From Anarhynchus alexandrinus (Eukaryota; Chordata; Aves; Charadriiformes; Charadriidae), in the NCBI GenBank assembly GCA_008711295.1, contig VUYV01000227.1, positions 1,236,535 through 1,300,534 of the forward strand: DNA of 64,000 nt, written 5' to 3'. Both the position numbers and the translations under genes were made by a program. This document shows, one piece after another, positions 1-12,400 of the stretch. Numbering within the stretch: the stretch's first letter is position 1; each line of letters begins with the position of its first letter. The notes beneath the pieces are model-generated. The model worked only from the letters and a program-made list of their open reading frames with translations. It did no database searches and was not told where the DNA came from.

Positions 1-932
1 ATGATGAGACCTACTGAGAGTGACCAGCCAGGACCTTGTTAAAGTTGTACTGAGCTCGATCAATGAAATCAAATGTTTTATCAGCAAACTCTGCAATGTG
101 GTTGGTGGGCAAGCGCAACTGGACCGACTGTATGTCAGCTATTTTTCAAAATGACAGAAATAGTAATGGATCATGTGGAATGCTATTATTTAGTGCTAAT
201 GAATGATTGTTTGGTGATGGAAGAAAAATCAATTATGACAGCTGTGAGAGATGCTGCCCCCGTTCCATTATTCCAAAAATAAATAGCAAAGCTGCCTGCT
301 AAGGTAGGAAATAAGTGAGTGTTCCCTGTGAGAGGCAAAAGTTACAGGCAAAGAAACAACTGGAACTTGTGTTTACTGCACGTAAACGATGGCAGGGCCC
401 CAAGGTAGAAGCAGAAACCCTTGAACTGATAAAAAAACCCACAGCTTTTTCCTATTTATATTGCAAAAAATCAACGTGCTTTCTCTCTCCAGACAGTTGG
501 TCAACATTTCCTTGAGGATCACATTTTGTTTTTTTGGGAAACCTTCATGCCTGATCCAAGACAAACAGTGGTTGAGAGGAGCTGATGGGTGAGACACCAT
601 TATATTTGGACTGCTAAGAATTTAAGGAACAACAAGGGTTTAAAAGACAACAAGGACCATCATTTGAAATAAAAAAGTAGTTCCATTAAAAAACTAGCAG
701 AAAGACACACATTGGCCAGCTTAGACAGAGCCCAAATAGGACTGTTCTCACTCTGAGACTAGATAATATGTTGCTCGGGGCAGGAACTCTGTGCAACTAA
801 ACCAACATAAAGAAAAATGAGAAATACAGTTTCAGCAAAGACAGTACACAGTGTTGCTCCCTTCTAAAAAGGCTACAGTTAATGCAAACTATTTAAGACT
901 TTTGGGGATTTTTATGTTTAGCAATATGCTTA
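1..932. other. Unique AT-rich DNA, no gene seen
   Basis: No repeat family and no credible gene was recognised. The open frames here are under 80 codons, overlap each other on both strands, and encode low-complexity peptides without recognisable motifs. Composition is AT-rich with few CpG, as in the rest of the window. Confidence 0.6.
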
Positions 933-1104
933 CAGAGAGAGAGAGATACAGATACAGATGATATAGATTAGATATAGATATAGATATAGATTAGATATAG
1001 ATATACATAGATATGGATTAAATACAGATTAGATATAGATATAGACAGATATAGATAGATAGATAGATAGATAGATATAGATGTAGACACAGATATATAG
1101 ATAC
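933..1104. repeat. GATA/TAGATA compound microsatellite
   Basis: A GA run at about 933-946 leads into interrupted GATACA, TAGATA and GATTAGATA units. The purest tract is seven or so consecutive GATA units at about 1051-1078. Interruptions such as gattaga and gacaga recur and suggest an older, imperfect array. An open frame of 61 codons on the minus strand is only the translation of this repeat (Tyr/Ile/Ser-rich) and is not a gene. Confidence 0.95.
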
Positions 1105-4100
1105 CATGCAACACCAGCCGTGCATGAACTTGTTTGAAGAGCAGAACATACACCTATGGTCAGAACCTCGTCAGACTGATCTAGCATCCACTGATTCAGC
1201 TGAAACCTTCCTCTTCATATCAACACACTTTGTCGAGGGTCTGAACATATTGTGCAGACACGAGAAACCAAATTGCAGCAGAAGTCTCATCTTTAGGATA
1301 CCTAACCTGACAGGTGTCCACTGGTAAATAGTGAAGAAATAGGACAGGGAAGAGAGAATATGCTAAAAATAATAAGTTTATAAAATTTCATGAAACGAAG
1401 CAAGTTTAATTTGCGAATTCATTACTCTAGTGACAAGCTGCTAAAACATCAGTTGCACTAATGTGTCACAAAACTAGACACAAATTGAAGGAGACTAAAC
1501 TTTCCATTATCTGAAACTCCCTTGGTAATGGAACGTGATTATTAAAGACAGTTGCTAATATGCCTTACTATGAATTTATCTGGGAACTAATACCTTTGAT
1601 TACCAATTGAAATTAGTGTTTCAGTTATTTTAGCTCAATTTTGTATGACAGCACAGCCAAAGGGAGGTTTGCCACCAAAGTCAAGGGCAGCAGTTGAAGG
1701 ATATTAGTTTAGCTATGGGACATTTTAAGGGAGCAATTACAAACTTTAATAAACATATTATATAAGTTAATGCTGGGAAAGGAACTCTGGAAGGATGTAA
1801 AAACTCATGGTGCAGTTATCACAGCAATATCTTCACAAAAAGATGAAACGCTGCCAGGGAACTGACTATCCAACATCTGCCAAATCTGGAAGTACCCATG
1901 TCTTTCCGGGAAACCAGTCTTGTTGGCGAGTGACACATTATTTGGAGGGGAAGACAGGTGTAATCTAGGCTTGTCATTCTTAGGCACAGCAGGAGGTGAT
2001 AACTAGCTCAGTATGTGCAACTAAAGTTATTACAAAATATGAAAGTTGGGGCTATTCCCCGCCATCAGCCACGGAAATCAAAAATAATTATTTTTTTTCC
2101 ATCGATATTTTCCATGGTATAAAACTATGTAATGTTGTTGCAATGTGGAAAGAGAAAAGTTAAAGCATTTTATTTCTTTGGTAGAAGACCAACGTGGATT
2201 ATGGTATCCAAAGTAAAACAAAATAATTTTCTCATTGATCTTGGATCTTTCTGGTGGCCCTAAGTTCTGAGTGATCTATGACAGAGCCCTGTGACAGTTT
2301 ACCATAGAAGCCCAATAACAGTGCAGACAGGAAAATTTGATGAAGAATATGGGGGAATATCCAATAAAGCTTCCTAGCCAGTAAAAAATATTTTTCAGGC
2401 CTGCTGAGGATACCATTGGACAGCTTTGAAGATATACAATTAATAATCAAAGACAACTACAGATCTCTTGCAAGCCTTCAGTTCCAGATAGGATGAAATA
2501 TTAAGCTCCTTCTTCAACACAATTTTGTTGTTATGAACTTTCTTTGAAGTCATTTGTCGTGCTGCAACAAGCTATACATAAGTTTCAGAGGACTTATTAA
2601 TTTCTCAGATGAATATAATTATGGTTTTCTTACAGCCAATACAAGCTAATTTTCTTCTGGCTTGAATATTGCTTAAAATTGATTTTATTTTATTTTATTG
2701 ACCTCCTAACTGAACCAATGACAATCAAAAATAATCTATTTTGGAGTAATTCATGGTATTTTCCATTTTCGGTCAATCAAAAGTTTTACTCAACACAAAG
2801 CAGCCTGCCTTACTTGTGGTGTTTTAATGTTTGCATTAAAATATCTATTTGGCTTGATTTGGAAAAGAAATCATATTTAAGCTATAACAAACTGAAATGT
2901 TCAAAATGTTGAACTGCAACAATATTGTAAAATGAAGCAGCCTCCCCCATTGTTAATCTGTTCATTGGAATTAGCACACAGTTACAAATACCTTGGTGAA
3001 TTTTTTCAGCAAATAAAATGCAATTTTGAGGTGTTTGTAATTTCTGTAAGCATTACCTGTAGCTATCATGTGGTTTATTAGTACTGTGTGTCTCAGTGGT
3101 CTGGTCAGAAACAGATTTGAAGTTATGGCATTTTAATGCAGTTCCTATTCCTAGCTCCTCATCTAGGGTAAGCTTTTGGGACTGGGTTAATCCCATCTAA
3201 CTTTAGAGACCTGATTGATTTACTGTCATAGAGACATATTCACCTCATACACATAACGCAACAGAAGGACACAAGAATGTCCTGAAGATATCTCAAGCAG
3301 ACTATCTGGGCTCAAAACAATCAAGTGCAGGTAGAACACAGGATCTAAAACACAAACCAAACGTCTTGGCAGAAAAAAAGTTTGGGGGAAGGGAAAACAA
3401 TGGCCCAAAAATGTAAGTGTCATTAGTTCTCATTGTTATATTGAGTTTTGTGTTTTCTGGATCATTTTAATATCTGCAGCTTCTGGGAGGAAGTGGTTAG
3501 AAGAGAACCTTCTAGAAGAGAGCTGGAAATATTAAACTTGAAGGATTAACAACCAGAAGGAAATTAAAGAATCAGATGTCTTCATTTAGAAACAGAAACA
3601 GTGATAAACTATCATGGATTGAAAGAGAACTGATGCCTCAATGAAATATGGAAAAGAGTATGCAAAACTAGAGGCAACATCTGCAAACAAGGGTCTAAAA
3701 GGAAGTTCTAGTGACAAGCAGAAATGCCCTAAATCAGCTGTTGATAAAGGTACATTCGTGTAACACCCTTCTTGTGTCTCTCCCTCTAAACACCACATGG
3801 AATTTGTAGTAAATACTCTACAAGATGTTGCATACTTGCACAGTAAACATAAATAAGATGTAAAGCTTCACCCTCCTTTTTGCTCAAGTCAGACAAGCGT
3901 TCCTTGAACAAAGCAAAACCTTGAACAATATCTTGTGCTCAAAATCCCTTGGGTTGGCAGAAACAAGTTGTTAGGAAAACAATTTCAAACCATACATATT
4001 CATTTATGGATATATATACAGAATATGTTAGAATATCATATTCTACTGGCTAAGCATTACGTTTACGTCACATCAACATTAATGAAGGTTTGAGGGTCAC

Positions 4101-5357
4101 TAAAGTATCATTATCAGAGCTTGGCCTTGCAAGTATCTAAAAATGTTTGCTGTCAGCACAGCTTGATTTCATAGCCATCTTATAAGAATACTTGATGTTA
4201 AAACATCCTTATTACACACTCTATGCACATTTCTAATCTAACAAATCAACACATTACAGGGCTTATTGCCTTATTACCCGTTTACAAAATCATGATCCTT
4301 CTTCTATGTTCAAGGTAAACCCTGACATGATATCTTACATATAATTATGGTATATAAATGATAAAACTCTTAATCAGCTAGGTCTCTCAAGAGCCTGATT
4401 GCTTCTGCCTACTTAACGAGAAGCTTTAATATAGGCAACAGAGCAATGTGTCTAAATATACACCCTTAAGGAAGAATATTTTTCCATACATTTTTAGTGC
4501 AGAGATCCCAAGGGTTTTGATCACAGTTTATCTCTGACAAATTTTCAGTGGCCATAGGCAGGATGGAGAAAGGTAGGTTTGTTTCAGGAGTTAATTTGAA
4601 ACTTGGACATTCGATTTCACATCTAATATTGGAAGAAAGCCAAAAAACAATTTGCAATTCAAACGTTCAAATGGACAAGTTGGCTACAAGATTAACGTGA
4701 AGCTGTGCAGATGGAAAACCAGAGGGGCCCAAGATACAGTTAATGCTTTCTTTCAGTTTTCACCCTCAGATACTGAAAATCCTTTTGTCCCTCTACCCGA
4801 AAGCACACATCATGGTAACCCTGCTTTGCTAAAACCCTGCAAGTTGGACAACTGATAAGTTGTGTGGACAGCTTATAGGATATTTTGTTTAAATCTGCCT
4901 TTTCAATCTTGATAAAGTGATGTCGCTTCTCCTAAGAGTAATCAGAAGAGTCTGAGTTTTTAAAATGTATCTGAGCTTTTCCCACATTAAAACCAAGAAA
5001 ATACGATCCATACAGCATCTTCAAACTCTTAAAGTGTTTGCATGCTCCTTTTGAAAACTATAATAATCCTGGACATGAGGTATCTCGTTTGAATCCAGGG
5101 GGAGCTGGGAAAGGTCCCGGGGTTCGGAGTTATCACCATCTCTTGAGCTGCTCAGTCGCCTCTCGTATACATTGTGGACAGACTTCCCCTGTTCAGACAA
5201 ACCTACACACTGTGCTGCACTGCTGGAGAGAGCTGGTACTGCTCACTGGCAGTCTTTGAGGAGAGAAAACTGAAAGTTAGCCCGGTTTCGTCTACAATAT
5301 GGTTTATTCTGCAATTTAACATTTAAATAACCTGTGTGATTTATTTGTGCAAATATC
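1105..5357. other. Unique AT-rich DNA, no gene seen
   Basis: No gene or clearly assignable transposon was recognised. A short TTTTA run lies at 2682-2699. The stretch near 3120-3210 has a repeat-like feel (atcccatctaactttagaga) but could not be assigned. All open frames are under 80 codons and non-descript. Confidence 0.55.
2682..2699. repeat. (TTTTA)n short tandem repeat
   Basis: Just under four units of a TTTTA/ATTTT pentanucleotide. It may be the eroded A-rich tail of an old insertion, but no element body is recognisable next to it. Confidence 0.8.
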
Positions 5358-5378
5358 TTTTTTTTTTTTTTTTTTTTT
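5358..5378 (+). repeat. Poly-T tract of 21 bases
   Basis: An uninterrupted T run followed by cctctacccag. Together they form a textbook polypyrimidine tract with a splice-acceptor-like AG at 5388-5389. See the separate entry for the adjacent donor-like sequence. Confidence 0.9.
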
Positions 5379-5389
5379 CCTCTACCCAG

Positions 5390-5395
5390 AAACAG
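5390..5395 (+). other. Splice-like acceptor/donor pair (possible recursive site)
   Basis: A poly-T/pyrimidine tract ends in CCCAG at 5385-5389. Six bases AAACAG follow, and then a donor-like GTAAGA at 5396-5401. Read one way this is a 6-nt microexon. Read another way, AAACAG|GTAAGA is a zero-length recursive splice site of the kind described in long vertebrate introns. Both are inferences from consensus sequence only, and such matches also arise by chance in AT-rich DNA. Confidence 0.15.
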
Positions 5396-5401
5396 GTAAG
5401 A

Positions 5402-8400
5402 TTCACTCAATTAATCTCTCTTGTGTGAAGACGGGGCTATATTCATTTAATAATAAAAGGACAAGGTTTTGAAAGCAGCTTTGGGAAGCTCCTTTTGTTG
5501 CCATCTGTGCTTCTTTTTGATTTTTTGGTATATGAGATGTTTCGATCTAGATATTTTGTTTATTTCTATTTCTGAATTCTGACCTTACTTGAGATTGTTT
5601 TGCTGATACACTGTGAAAACGCAGATCCACTAAAGCCATTTTATCTAACTTAGGAGAAGGAGAGGGAGAAAGGGAGAAAGAACAACAAAGAAATAAAGAA
5701 AAATGAATCAGGTCACAATCTATGTCAAGAACTCTTTTTTTTTTCCCCTGAAAAAGAGCAGGAGGATCAAATGTCACAAGCTTCCCAGAATAATCTCATG
5801 ATTGATAGAGGTATAAGTTGGTGGTTGTCAATCTTAATGAGGAGGTAGCAAGATTGCTCTGTTTTGTAGCCAAATTCTATGTCCCTGTAGGCAATCAACA
5901 CCATCCTAAGGATGTTTTCAAATGTATATATGAGAAAATAATAAAAAAAATCTGAAAAACTGGATTTCTTTCAGGATTAACACTAGAAGCCTCAATGCCA
6001 TTATTGTGCCATTATAATGTTGGAAAAAATGCAGATGTAAACCCGCTCTTCTGTCTATAGTCTGGCTGCAGCCAGAGAGCTCCGTGTATTTTAAAACAGA
6101 GAAGCTGTGGACGTGCCTACGGTCTTTTCATGGTGCTTTTATGGGAGGCATGAGGAGACAGCAGTGAAGCTTTACCCACGTCTTCTGTTAGGTTAACCCT
6201 GTTGTGATTTAACCATGGTCAGCAGTACAAACCCAGAGACGCGATGGTTAGGAGGCGACACTTCCCGATCTTATTTGCTAACAAGATATTTCACCATATA
6301 AATCATCGAGTTTTCAGTGAACAATTGTTTCAAACAATGTTCAGTCTAGTTTGAAATATTTTGCAACAGTGAGACTCCCCTGGAAGGAAGATTTCACAGG
6401 CTAATAATTTTCTTGGTATGTACAAGTCAGCAGGTATTCCAATTGAATTTTTCTTTTCTCAGTTCCACTTCTCTTAAACTATGTCTAACAGGCAGCGCTG
6501 CCTTAATGTACAATACTTCTTATCATGGGATACAAAAGAGCTGAAACAAACATTAACTAGTTTGCAGGACCTCAGTGAAGCTGGAATCTAAATATAGTAA
6601 TTGAATGAGATGAATGGATAAGAGAGTTTTGAGGGAGGTTAGAAAGAAAGTACTCCGAGAAAAAATACTGGAAACTATGAACAAATATCCATTTTTTTGT
6701 TAAAAATGTTTCCCTAGGGGTTTTTGATCAAAATATCCACAGTGTGTGCAAAGAGTGGGTGCTTGGAGTTGGGACAATTTCACATACGTGTGTTTCCACA
6801 GAGAAAAAATAGATTTAATGTAATTTTGATATAAAACTTTAATGTGAAAAAGTCCCAATGTTCCTAAGGTTGGGTGACTCCCCAAACACAGAAAGAGCAT
6901 GTGCGCACTGTGGAGACCAGGATGCCAAAGCTGGCTCTGTGTCCATTAACACTGGAAAGGAAGAGAATAAGCCACAGGAACTAATTAGCTTAATGACACA
7001 AAAATGCATCTTCCAGACCTGTTGCACCTTCTGCACAGTATGAAGTGCACTGGATGAATGCATTTGGTAAGAGCAACACTAATTCAGGGGTCTCTGCCCT
7101 GCACGCAGCAGTACAGTGTTGGGATACCCAGAAGAACTTGGTAACATAACTGACAGTAAAGTCTGGAAGGAGGTGAAAGTGTCCTCATTTTAGTTAACAC
7201 TGAGTCAAGCTCTTTCCCAGAGGAGCAGCAAAAGTTTTGAGGAAGGAAAGAAATTTCCTTCTGTGTTTGGAAATGGTGATGCTGATAGCTTGGATATTAT
7301 AACAGTCAATGGAGATGTGTTGGAAGACTGTTAAATATCCTCTTTTGCTCCCATTACTTCTGGAATGCTCTCTCCATTATTCACACTTCCAGGAGATAAT
7401 ATTCCAAGCTTTCTGCAGACTCAGCAAAATGGCATTACACGGGGCTGAAATTTCCCGAGTTAACCTTTTTATATTTTTATAGAAGCTTTGTCTTCTTGAT
7501 AAAATAGAACCTGAAGTTTGAAGGTCAGCCCTCTACTGCAGAAGTGGGGACCTCTGGCATGGAGTTTAGCTCTCAACGCAGCTCCTTTGCAGAAGACCTC
7601 CTTTTACAGCAGCTGATTGATCCCAAGCCCTGCAAGCAAAGGCTCAATTCTTTAGTGAGCTATCTAATCTCTGGGATTACTGGTTTAGGCCTCAGGACAT
7701 CAAACTTTTAGCGTTACAACTGACCATAAATGTTATTAGCTTTAATTAAAAAAATAAAAAGATAAGGATCTCAGTAATGAACTGTAGTGCTTCGGTTAAT
7801 AAAATAGATAATATCTTTCTCTGTACTGCTGCTTCCATGAAGTAATTTAATTTCTATTTAAAGCATAGATTACAGATGAGAAAAGAAGATAAGGAAACTA
7901 TTTTGTTTCTACAGATAAAGTTCAGGTGTCACCCATCTTTTCTCCTTTACTTCTCCTATATGTCCGAATAGAGAATAAGGCAGAGTATTCAGCAACAGAT
8001 GATGTATTGCACGTAATTTCCCACTCATCAAATTACACTTCACATGATATTAAAATTCTGCTTAATTGGACATGTTTCTCAGAGATTACAGTTCTACTGC
8101 TCTGCACGTTATTTCCATCTCTTTGCCTGTTGCTACACCTCAAACTAGTGCTGATCATTCCACAGATCTTGTAAACTCCCCTATGCCATATATATACATA
8201 GAGATTTTTTCTTTTTCTGGAGTGCACACACGTCAACAAGAGTGTTTCCATTGGCCTCTGTAAACTCCACATCTGTTTTCATGATCAAATTCTAGTCTTT
8301 TAATCATTTTAATCTGAATGACATTAATTAAAACAGGTACAGAAGATAGAGAATGAATCAGATGTTCATTTATACTTCCTACAACAAATGTTCAAACTTT

Positions 8401-8968
8401 CACATGCATTTCAGAGTGAGTAATAAAAAAAAAATCTAAGGAAAAAAACATGTCTGTCAACATGGTTTTTTAATGCAACCTTGAAGAGGAGCAGAGTACA
8501 TGTTGAAAAATAAATATTTCTTCTCCATTAGCAATCAGGATAGCTATTAAACAGAAACTGTGAAACATTTTTAAATTAACCAATCTAAATATCTCAATTC
8601 AACAATCATAAAATTTGTGACAAACAGAACTCTCTGAATCTGCGCTGCTGATTTTTAACAGGTAGTGGAACAATACTGAAACATCTGAGAGACTAGACAT
8701 AAACCGGTATTGTGGCAGTATCTAAGAAAAGATAAATAAGGATTAATTAGGCCATTTAGTCTCGGTTCAATCTCAAGCACAATCATATAAAACAATATGG
8801 GATGCCAACCCCAGGAGCTCATATTGATAATGAAATCAAAGCCACACAAATGGTTTTATGGATGTTACATACTGTCACACAATATTGTTGTTTTTTATGA
8901 GATCAAAAGTTTGGTTTATACAGAAATGCTGGGTAGAATCCCAAATGATGTTCAAATAAAGCTTAATA
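5402..8968. other. Unique AT-rich DNA, no gene seen
   Basis: No gene, RNA gene or assignable transposon was recognised. Paired open frames at 6839-7063 (minus) and 6858-7043 (plus) are antisense shadows of one another and show no family motif. Confidence 0.55.
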
Positions 8969-8988
8969 TAAAATAAAATAAAATAAAT
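8969..8988. repeat. (ATAAA)n short tandem repeat
   Basis: About four units of AAAAT/ATAAA within an A-rich stretch. It lies about 30-40 bases upstream of a segment that resembles an old plus-strand CR1. Confidence 0.85.
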
Positions 8989-9019
8989 GACAAAATATAA
9001 AATCAAGTGGAACACATCA

Positions 9020-9190
9020 TTAGATTTCAGAATGTCGTCTAAAATGGAGAACCATTCTCCAGTGAGAGTGTTTTAAGTGGGATATCTCAGAGGTTTTGCC
9101 TCAGCTTGGTGTTATTCAATAAATTTTGAAATTATGTGTAATGAAATACAAAATAACTGTTGGTAAAATTTGTAGATGAACAAGTAATTA
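9020..9190 (+). mobile_element. Very old CR1 LINE fragment (ORF2 reverse-transcriptase part)
   Basis: The order of phrases follows the CR1 ORF2 region: 'ggagaaccattctccagtg', then 'tctcagaggttttgcctcag', 'gttattcaataaattttg', and 'aaatttgtagatgaacaag'. In younger CR1s the corresponding run reads as a 'cattctccagtggagtgcc' block, then 'ttgttcaacatcttcat', then 'aaatttgcagatgacac'. The last block encodes the reverse-transcriptase Phe-Ala-Asp-Asp motif region, here mutated. The fragment is highly diverged, has indels and has no open frame. It may instead be a CR1-related LINE of another subfamily. Confidence 0.4.
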
Positions 9191-11210
9191 AAGCTTCCCA
9201 ATCTGGCCTCATTTCTACATAGTCTATTTGTGAGGCGTATGAAAAATTGATCCCTTACAAGCAATTGATATTAGCCACATTCTCAAGCTAAGCAAGATCC
9301 CAACATTCTCATATCTAGTGACTCCAAAAGGTAAGTACACTTAAAAAAAAAATTGTAGACCCTGATACACAATCTGTTAAATTCTGCCATACATACTTGA
9401 AAGAGAAAGCTAAATGTTCGAAAATGGTTGAGAGAAAAAAGAAAAACACAAAGCAAAACACACACCACCCCTCCTATGGACTGATGGACACACCTTATGA
9501 TGAGTAACTAAAAACCTCTGTCTATTTAATAGCTAAACTCCATCTATTTAGTAATCTGTGCCCTGCTAATAAATAGGTGTACAGTGAAGAGATTTCTGAC
9601 AGCTGATTACTCTTTAATTCAGCAGGAAAAAAAAATTGGTAAAATCTACCAGTTGGAAACTGAAGTTAAACACACACACACACGAGAGACAGAGTGCACA
9701 TTTTGTAAGGAGAGTAAATAGCACCTGGGACTCCCTGTTTAATAATGCCAATGCCTGGATATCTTTCAAAAAGATGTAATCTACCTCAAATAAATGTACA
9801 GGCTTACTTCAGAAGAGTTTGGGTAAGACATTGAGGCACATTAATGAAAGGATCAGATCAGATATTTGTGAGAGTTAGTCCCAGCCTTAGCTTTACCAGT
9901 CTGTATAAACAGGGTGGTTTGACTGATGCCCTGAGCGCTCCCAAATTCAACATGAAGGTTTAGGGGGAAAAAAAATCATATGAGATTTTGTGGCAAAGTT
10001 ATCTGTTCTAAGGTAGATCTCTATCTCTGAACTGGTCATCCTGCATCTTTTTAGGCTAAATAAGAGAAACAGGGACATCAAGACATGATTCATCTCAGTG
10101 TTTCCGTGGATGATGCAAGAAGGCTGAAGCATCTAGCCCAGCTGCAGACGTCTGCGCTGTAAATGCATGCAAATTTGTTAAATGAAGCAATCTTTCCCAT
10201 CAGAGGGATTAACCTCCATGATGGAAAGACAAACGGGATAAAGACAAGACTCAGGACCAAAGTTTCAGGAAGAAACTACTCACTGCATCAAAATATGATG
10301 GCTTCCAATGGTTGTGATGTCAGTTCTCAAACTTTTCTCTATGGGGACAGTATCCCACAAAATATTTCACTGCCTTCCAATCTATTGCTATATGCTTCTT
10401 GGAAGCATCAAGATGCTGACTCTAAAGATGTGCTTGGTCATTGTTTTAAAGGTTATCTCACTGACTTTCAGTGCAGAAAACTGTTTTAAAGGAACTTCAG
10501 TTCCTGGAGCATGAAGTTGCAACATGAAGTAGAATCTACACAACCTCGATCATGATATCATTTCATAAAAGAATTTAAGACTTGAAATGACAGGGTTTCA
10601 AAATGCACAAGGAATCTTTACTCTCAGGGACAGCTTCTATCTTCTGAAAAAGGTGTTTATTTATCTGAGGTTTTTGTGTTTCATGACTGATAGATCCATG
10701 AGTTCGTCTCTCATTCTTCTAGTCTCTGAAGAAGGTGATATTTACACAGACTAATTGGCAAAGCCACAGAAGTAAAATGATGTCAGTCTAATGTTCTCAC
10801 ACCGTTTCATAGTTGGCCTTTCTATTATGACAAGTTGCCATGCTTAAGGATAATGAGAAAATTCATTTCAAGTGGCATATCAAGCACTTGGAATAGCTGG
10901 AGTTACTGTAATTTAACATTTACGCATCACACACATTGTACAGATCTCTGTCTTTATCACTGTGAACGAGCAAAGTTATATAAAGTAATTCAGTTGCAAA
11001 ATACAGTAATATTTTCCGAGGTTTACCTAAGGAGTCTATGCGATCAGTCTGGAGATGAGGTAGCCTGATAATTTGCTGGATGAGTAATTATGCAAACCCC
11101 ATTATGGACAAATAAAATGTCTAAACATACACAAAATGCCACACTATGCATCAAATCATAGACGTTTTCACTCAGTCACAGCAAAATGATTTTAAAAGGG
11201 AAGAATCCTC
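9191..11210. other. Unique DNA, no gene seen
   Basis: Contains a (CA)n run at 9670-9683. A 108-codon plus-strand open frame at 10163-10489 has no recognisable domain, no splice context and no supporting reading-frame bias, and is most likely chance. Nothing else is recognised. Confidence 0.55.
9670..9683. repeat. (CA)n dinucleotide repeat
   Basis: Seven consecutive AC units, followed by a short GAGAGA stretch. Confidence 0.9.
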
Positions 11211-11290
11211 AATTTTTAATAAATACATATATTATAAATTATTAAATTATAATTTAAAGTATATATATACAATTATATTGTATATATGCC
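11211..11290. repeat. AT-rich low-complexity tract
   Basis: Almost purely A/T for about 80 bases, with alternating TATATA runs and local self-complementarity (ttataaattattaaattataa). It directly precedes the CR1 tail fragment at 11302 and may have provided its integration site. Confidence 0.85.
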
Positions 11291-11301
11291 AGATGATATA
11301 A

Positions 11302-11355
11302 TGCCCAGAGAGGTTGTTGAGTCCCCATCCCTGGAGGTGTTCTATGATTCTATGA
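11302..11355 (+). mobile_element. CR1 LINE 3' end with internal deletion
   Basis: The first part matches the start of the conserved CR1 3' region seen at 42698-42928 in this window ('cccagagaggttgttgag', then 'ccccatccctggaggtgtt'). It then jumps straight to the terminal tail 'ctatgattctatga'. About 130 bases present in the intact copies are missing. The junction falls at a TTC shared by 'gtgttcaagg' and 'cattctatga', which suggests a microhomology deletion. An 8-base direct repeat ATGATATA (11293-11300 and 11352-11359) flanks the fragment; it may be a target duplication, although the right copy overlaps the tail. Confidence 0.85.
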
Positions 11356-11880
11356 TATACCACTGGGGTTTCAGTTGTCATTGGATTTTTTATTTAGATT
11401 TAAAATAAGAATAAGAAATCCACCCGCATCTGTGCTGTCATTGGAAATGTTTCTGCTTGTTCCACATGCATACATTTATGTGTGAGCTTTATTGTTGTAA
11501 CACTTTTGTTCATTAATTTATTCTTTTTATTCCTGTTCATTTATTCATTAATTTATTCTTGTGGTGCTTAATCTCTGAAGTGTCAAAATCACATAGGAGA
11601 GCATACTTTAGGCTACCAGGTTCTGCCAATTTTTTTGTTTTACTGCAGACATATGAAGAGAAATACAACATACCAGTAACTAAAAGTAGGCAATGTTTTG
11701 ATTAAGTTTGAGAAGTTTATCATTAGTTAATCAGACATTAAGTAGAAAAGAAGAACTCTGTTTCTTTGTACTTAAATTGTACAAATACAACTTGTTAAGG
11801 TCAAGTACTAATTTTCAGGCTTTTGGATGGTCTTCTGTGATGTATCTCCTGGTACACCCATGGTAGGATGGAGACAAAGG

Positions 11881-12400
11881 AGAATGATAAAATCAGGGAG
11901 TAATTTAGGCTGGAATGGGACTTTGGAAGTCACCTGGTACCATGTCTTCACTGTACTGAAAATCCCCAAGCTGGACATACTTTTTAAGATGCCCTTTCAC
12001 AAGTGCTGAATAGTCGGAAACAGCCACTTCCCCTGTCCTGTTGGATGTGTTCTTATTAACACAGGTCATGGTTTTGTCGGCTTTCACTGCTGTGAGGGTA
12101 CACTGATGGCTGATGGATTCTTCCACCATGGTGGTCCAGTCCACTTCTGCAAAACTCTCTTTTCTCCAGTCAGTTCCTAAACAGTATCGGTGTATGGAGT
12201 TATTCAGTCTCAGGTGTGTGGCTCTGCATTTGCCTTTCCTGAATTTACTGAGGTTTCTGCCAGCCTATCTCTCCAAACTGTTGAAGTTCCTCTGGATGGC
12301 AGCCCTCCAGCACATCAGTTGTTCCCTGCAGCTTGGGCAGGATTTTGCACCATCCAGGTTGTTAACAAAGACAGGAATAGGTTCACAAGCACTCCCAGAA
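11881..12400 (-). mobile_element. Decayed CR1 LINE, 3' end at left, internally deleted
   Basis: It begins with the CR1 tail region in reverse ('taatttaggctggaatggg'). It then switches to the more 5' part of the 3' region: 'cacaagtgctgaatag', 'cacttcccctgtcctgttgg', 'cactgatggctgatgg', 'agttcctctggatggcagcc', 'ttgttccctgcagcttggg' and 'gttaacaaagacaggaatag'. These follow the CR1 antisense order closely but with many substitutions. The segment between the tail and 'gtgctgaatag' is deleted. Open frames of 82-146 codons on the plus strand across 12113-12553 are antisense to the LINE and are not genes. The left limit is firm; the right limit is approximate because similarity fades. Confidence 0.8.

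Noticed and set aside
3120..3260. Repeat-like stretch (atcccatctaactttagaga)
   Set aside because: It recalls old avian interspersed repeats, but I could not place it in a family or see boundaries.
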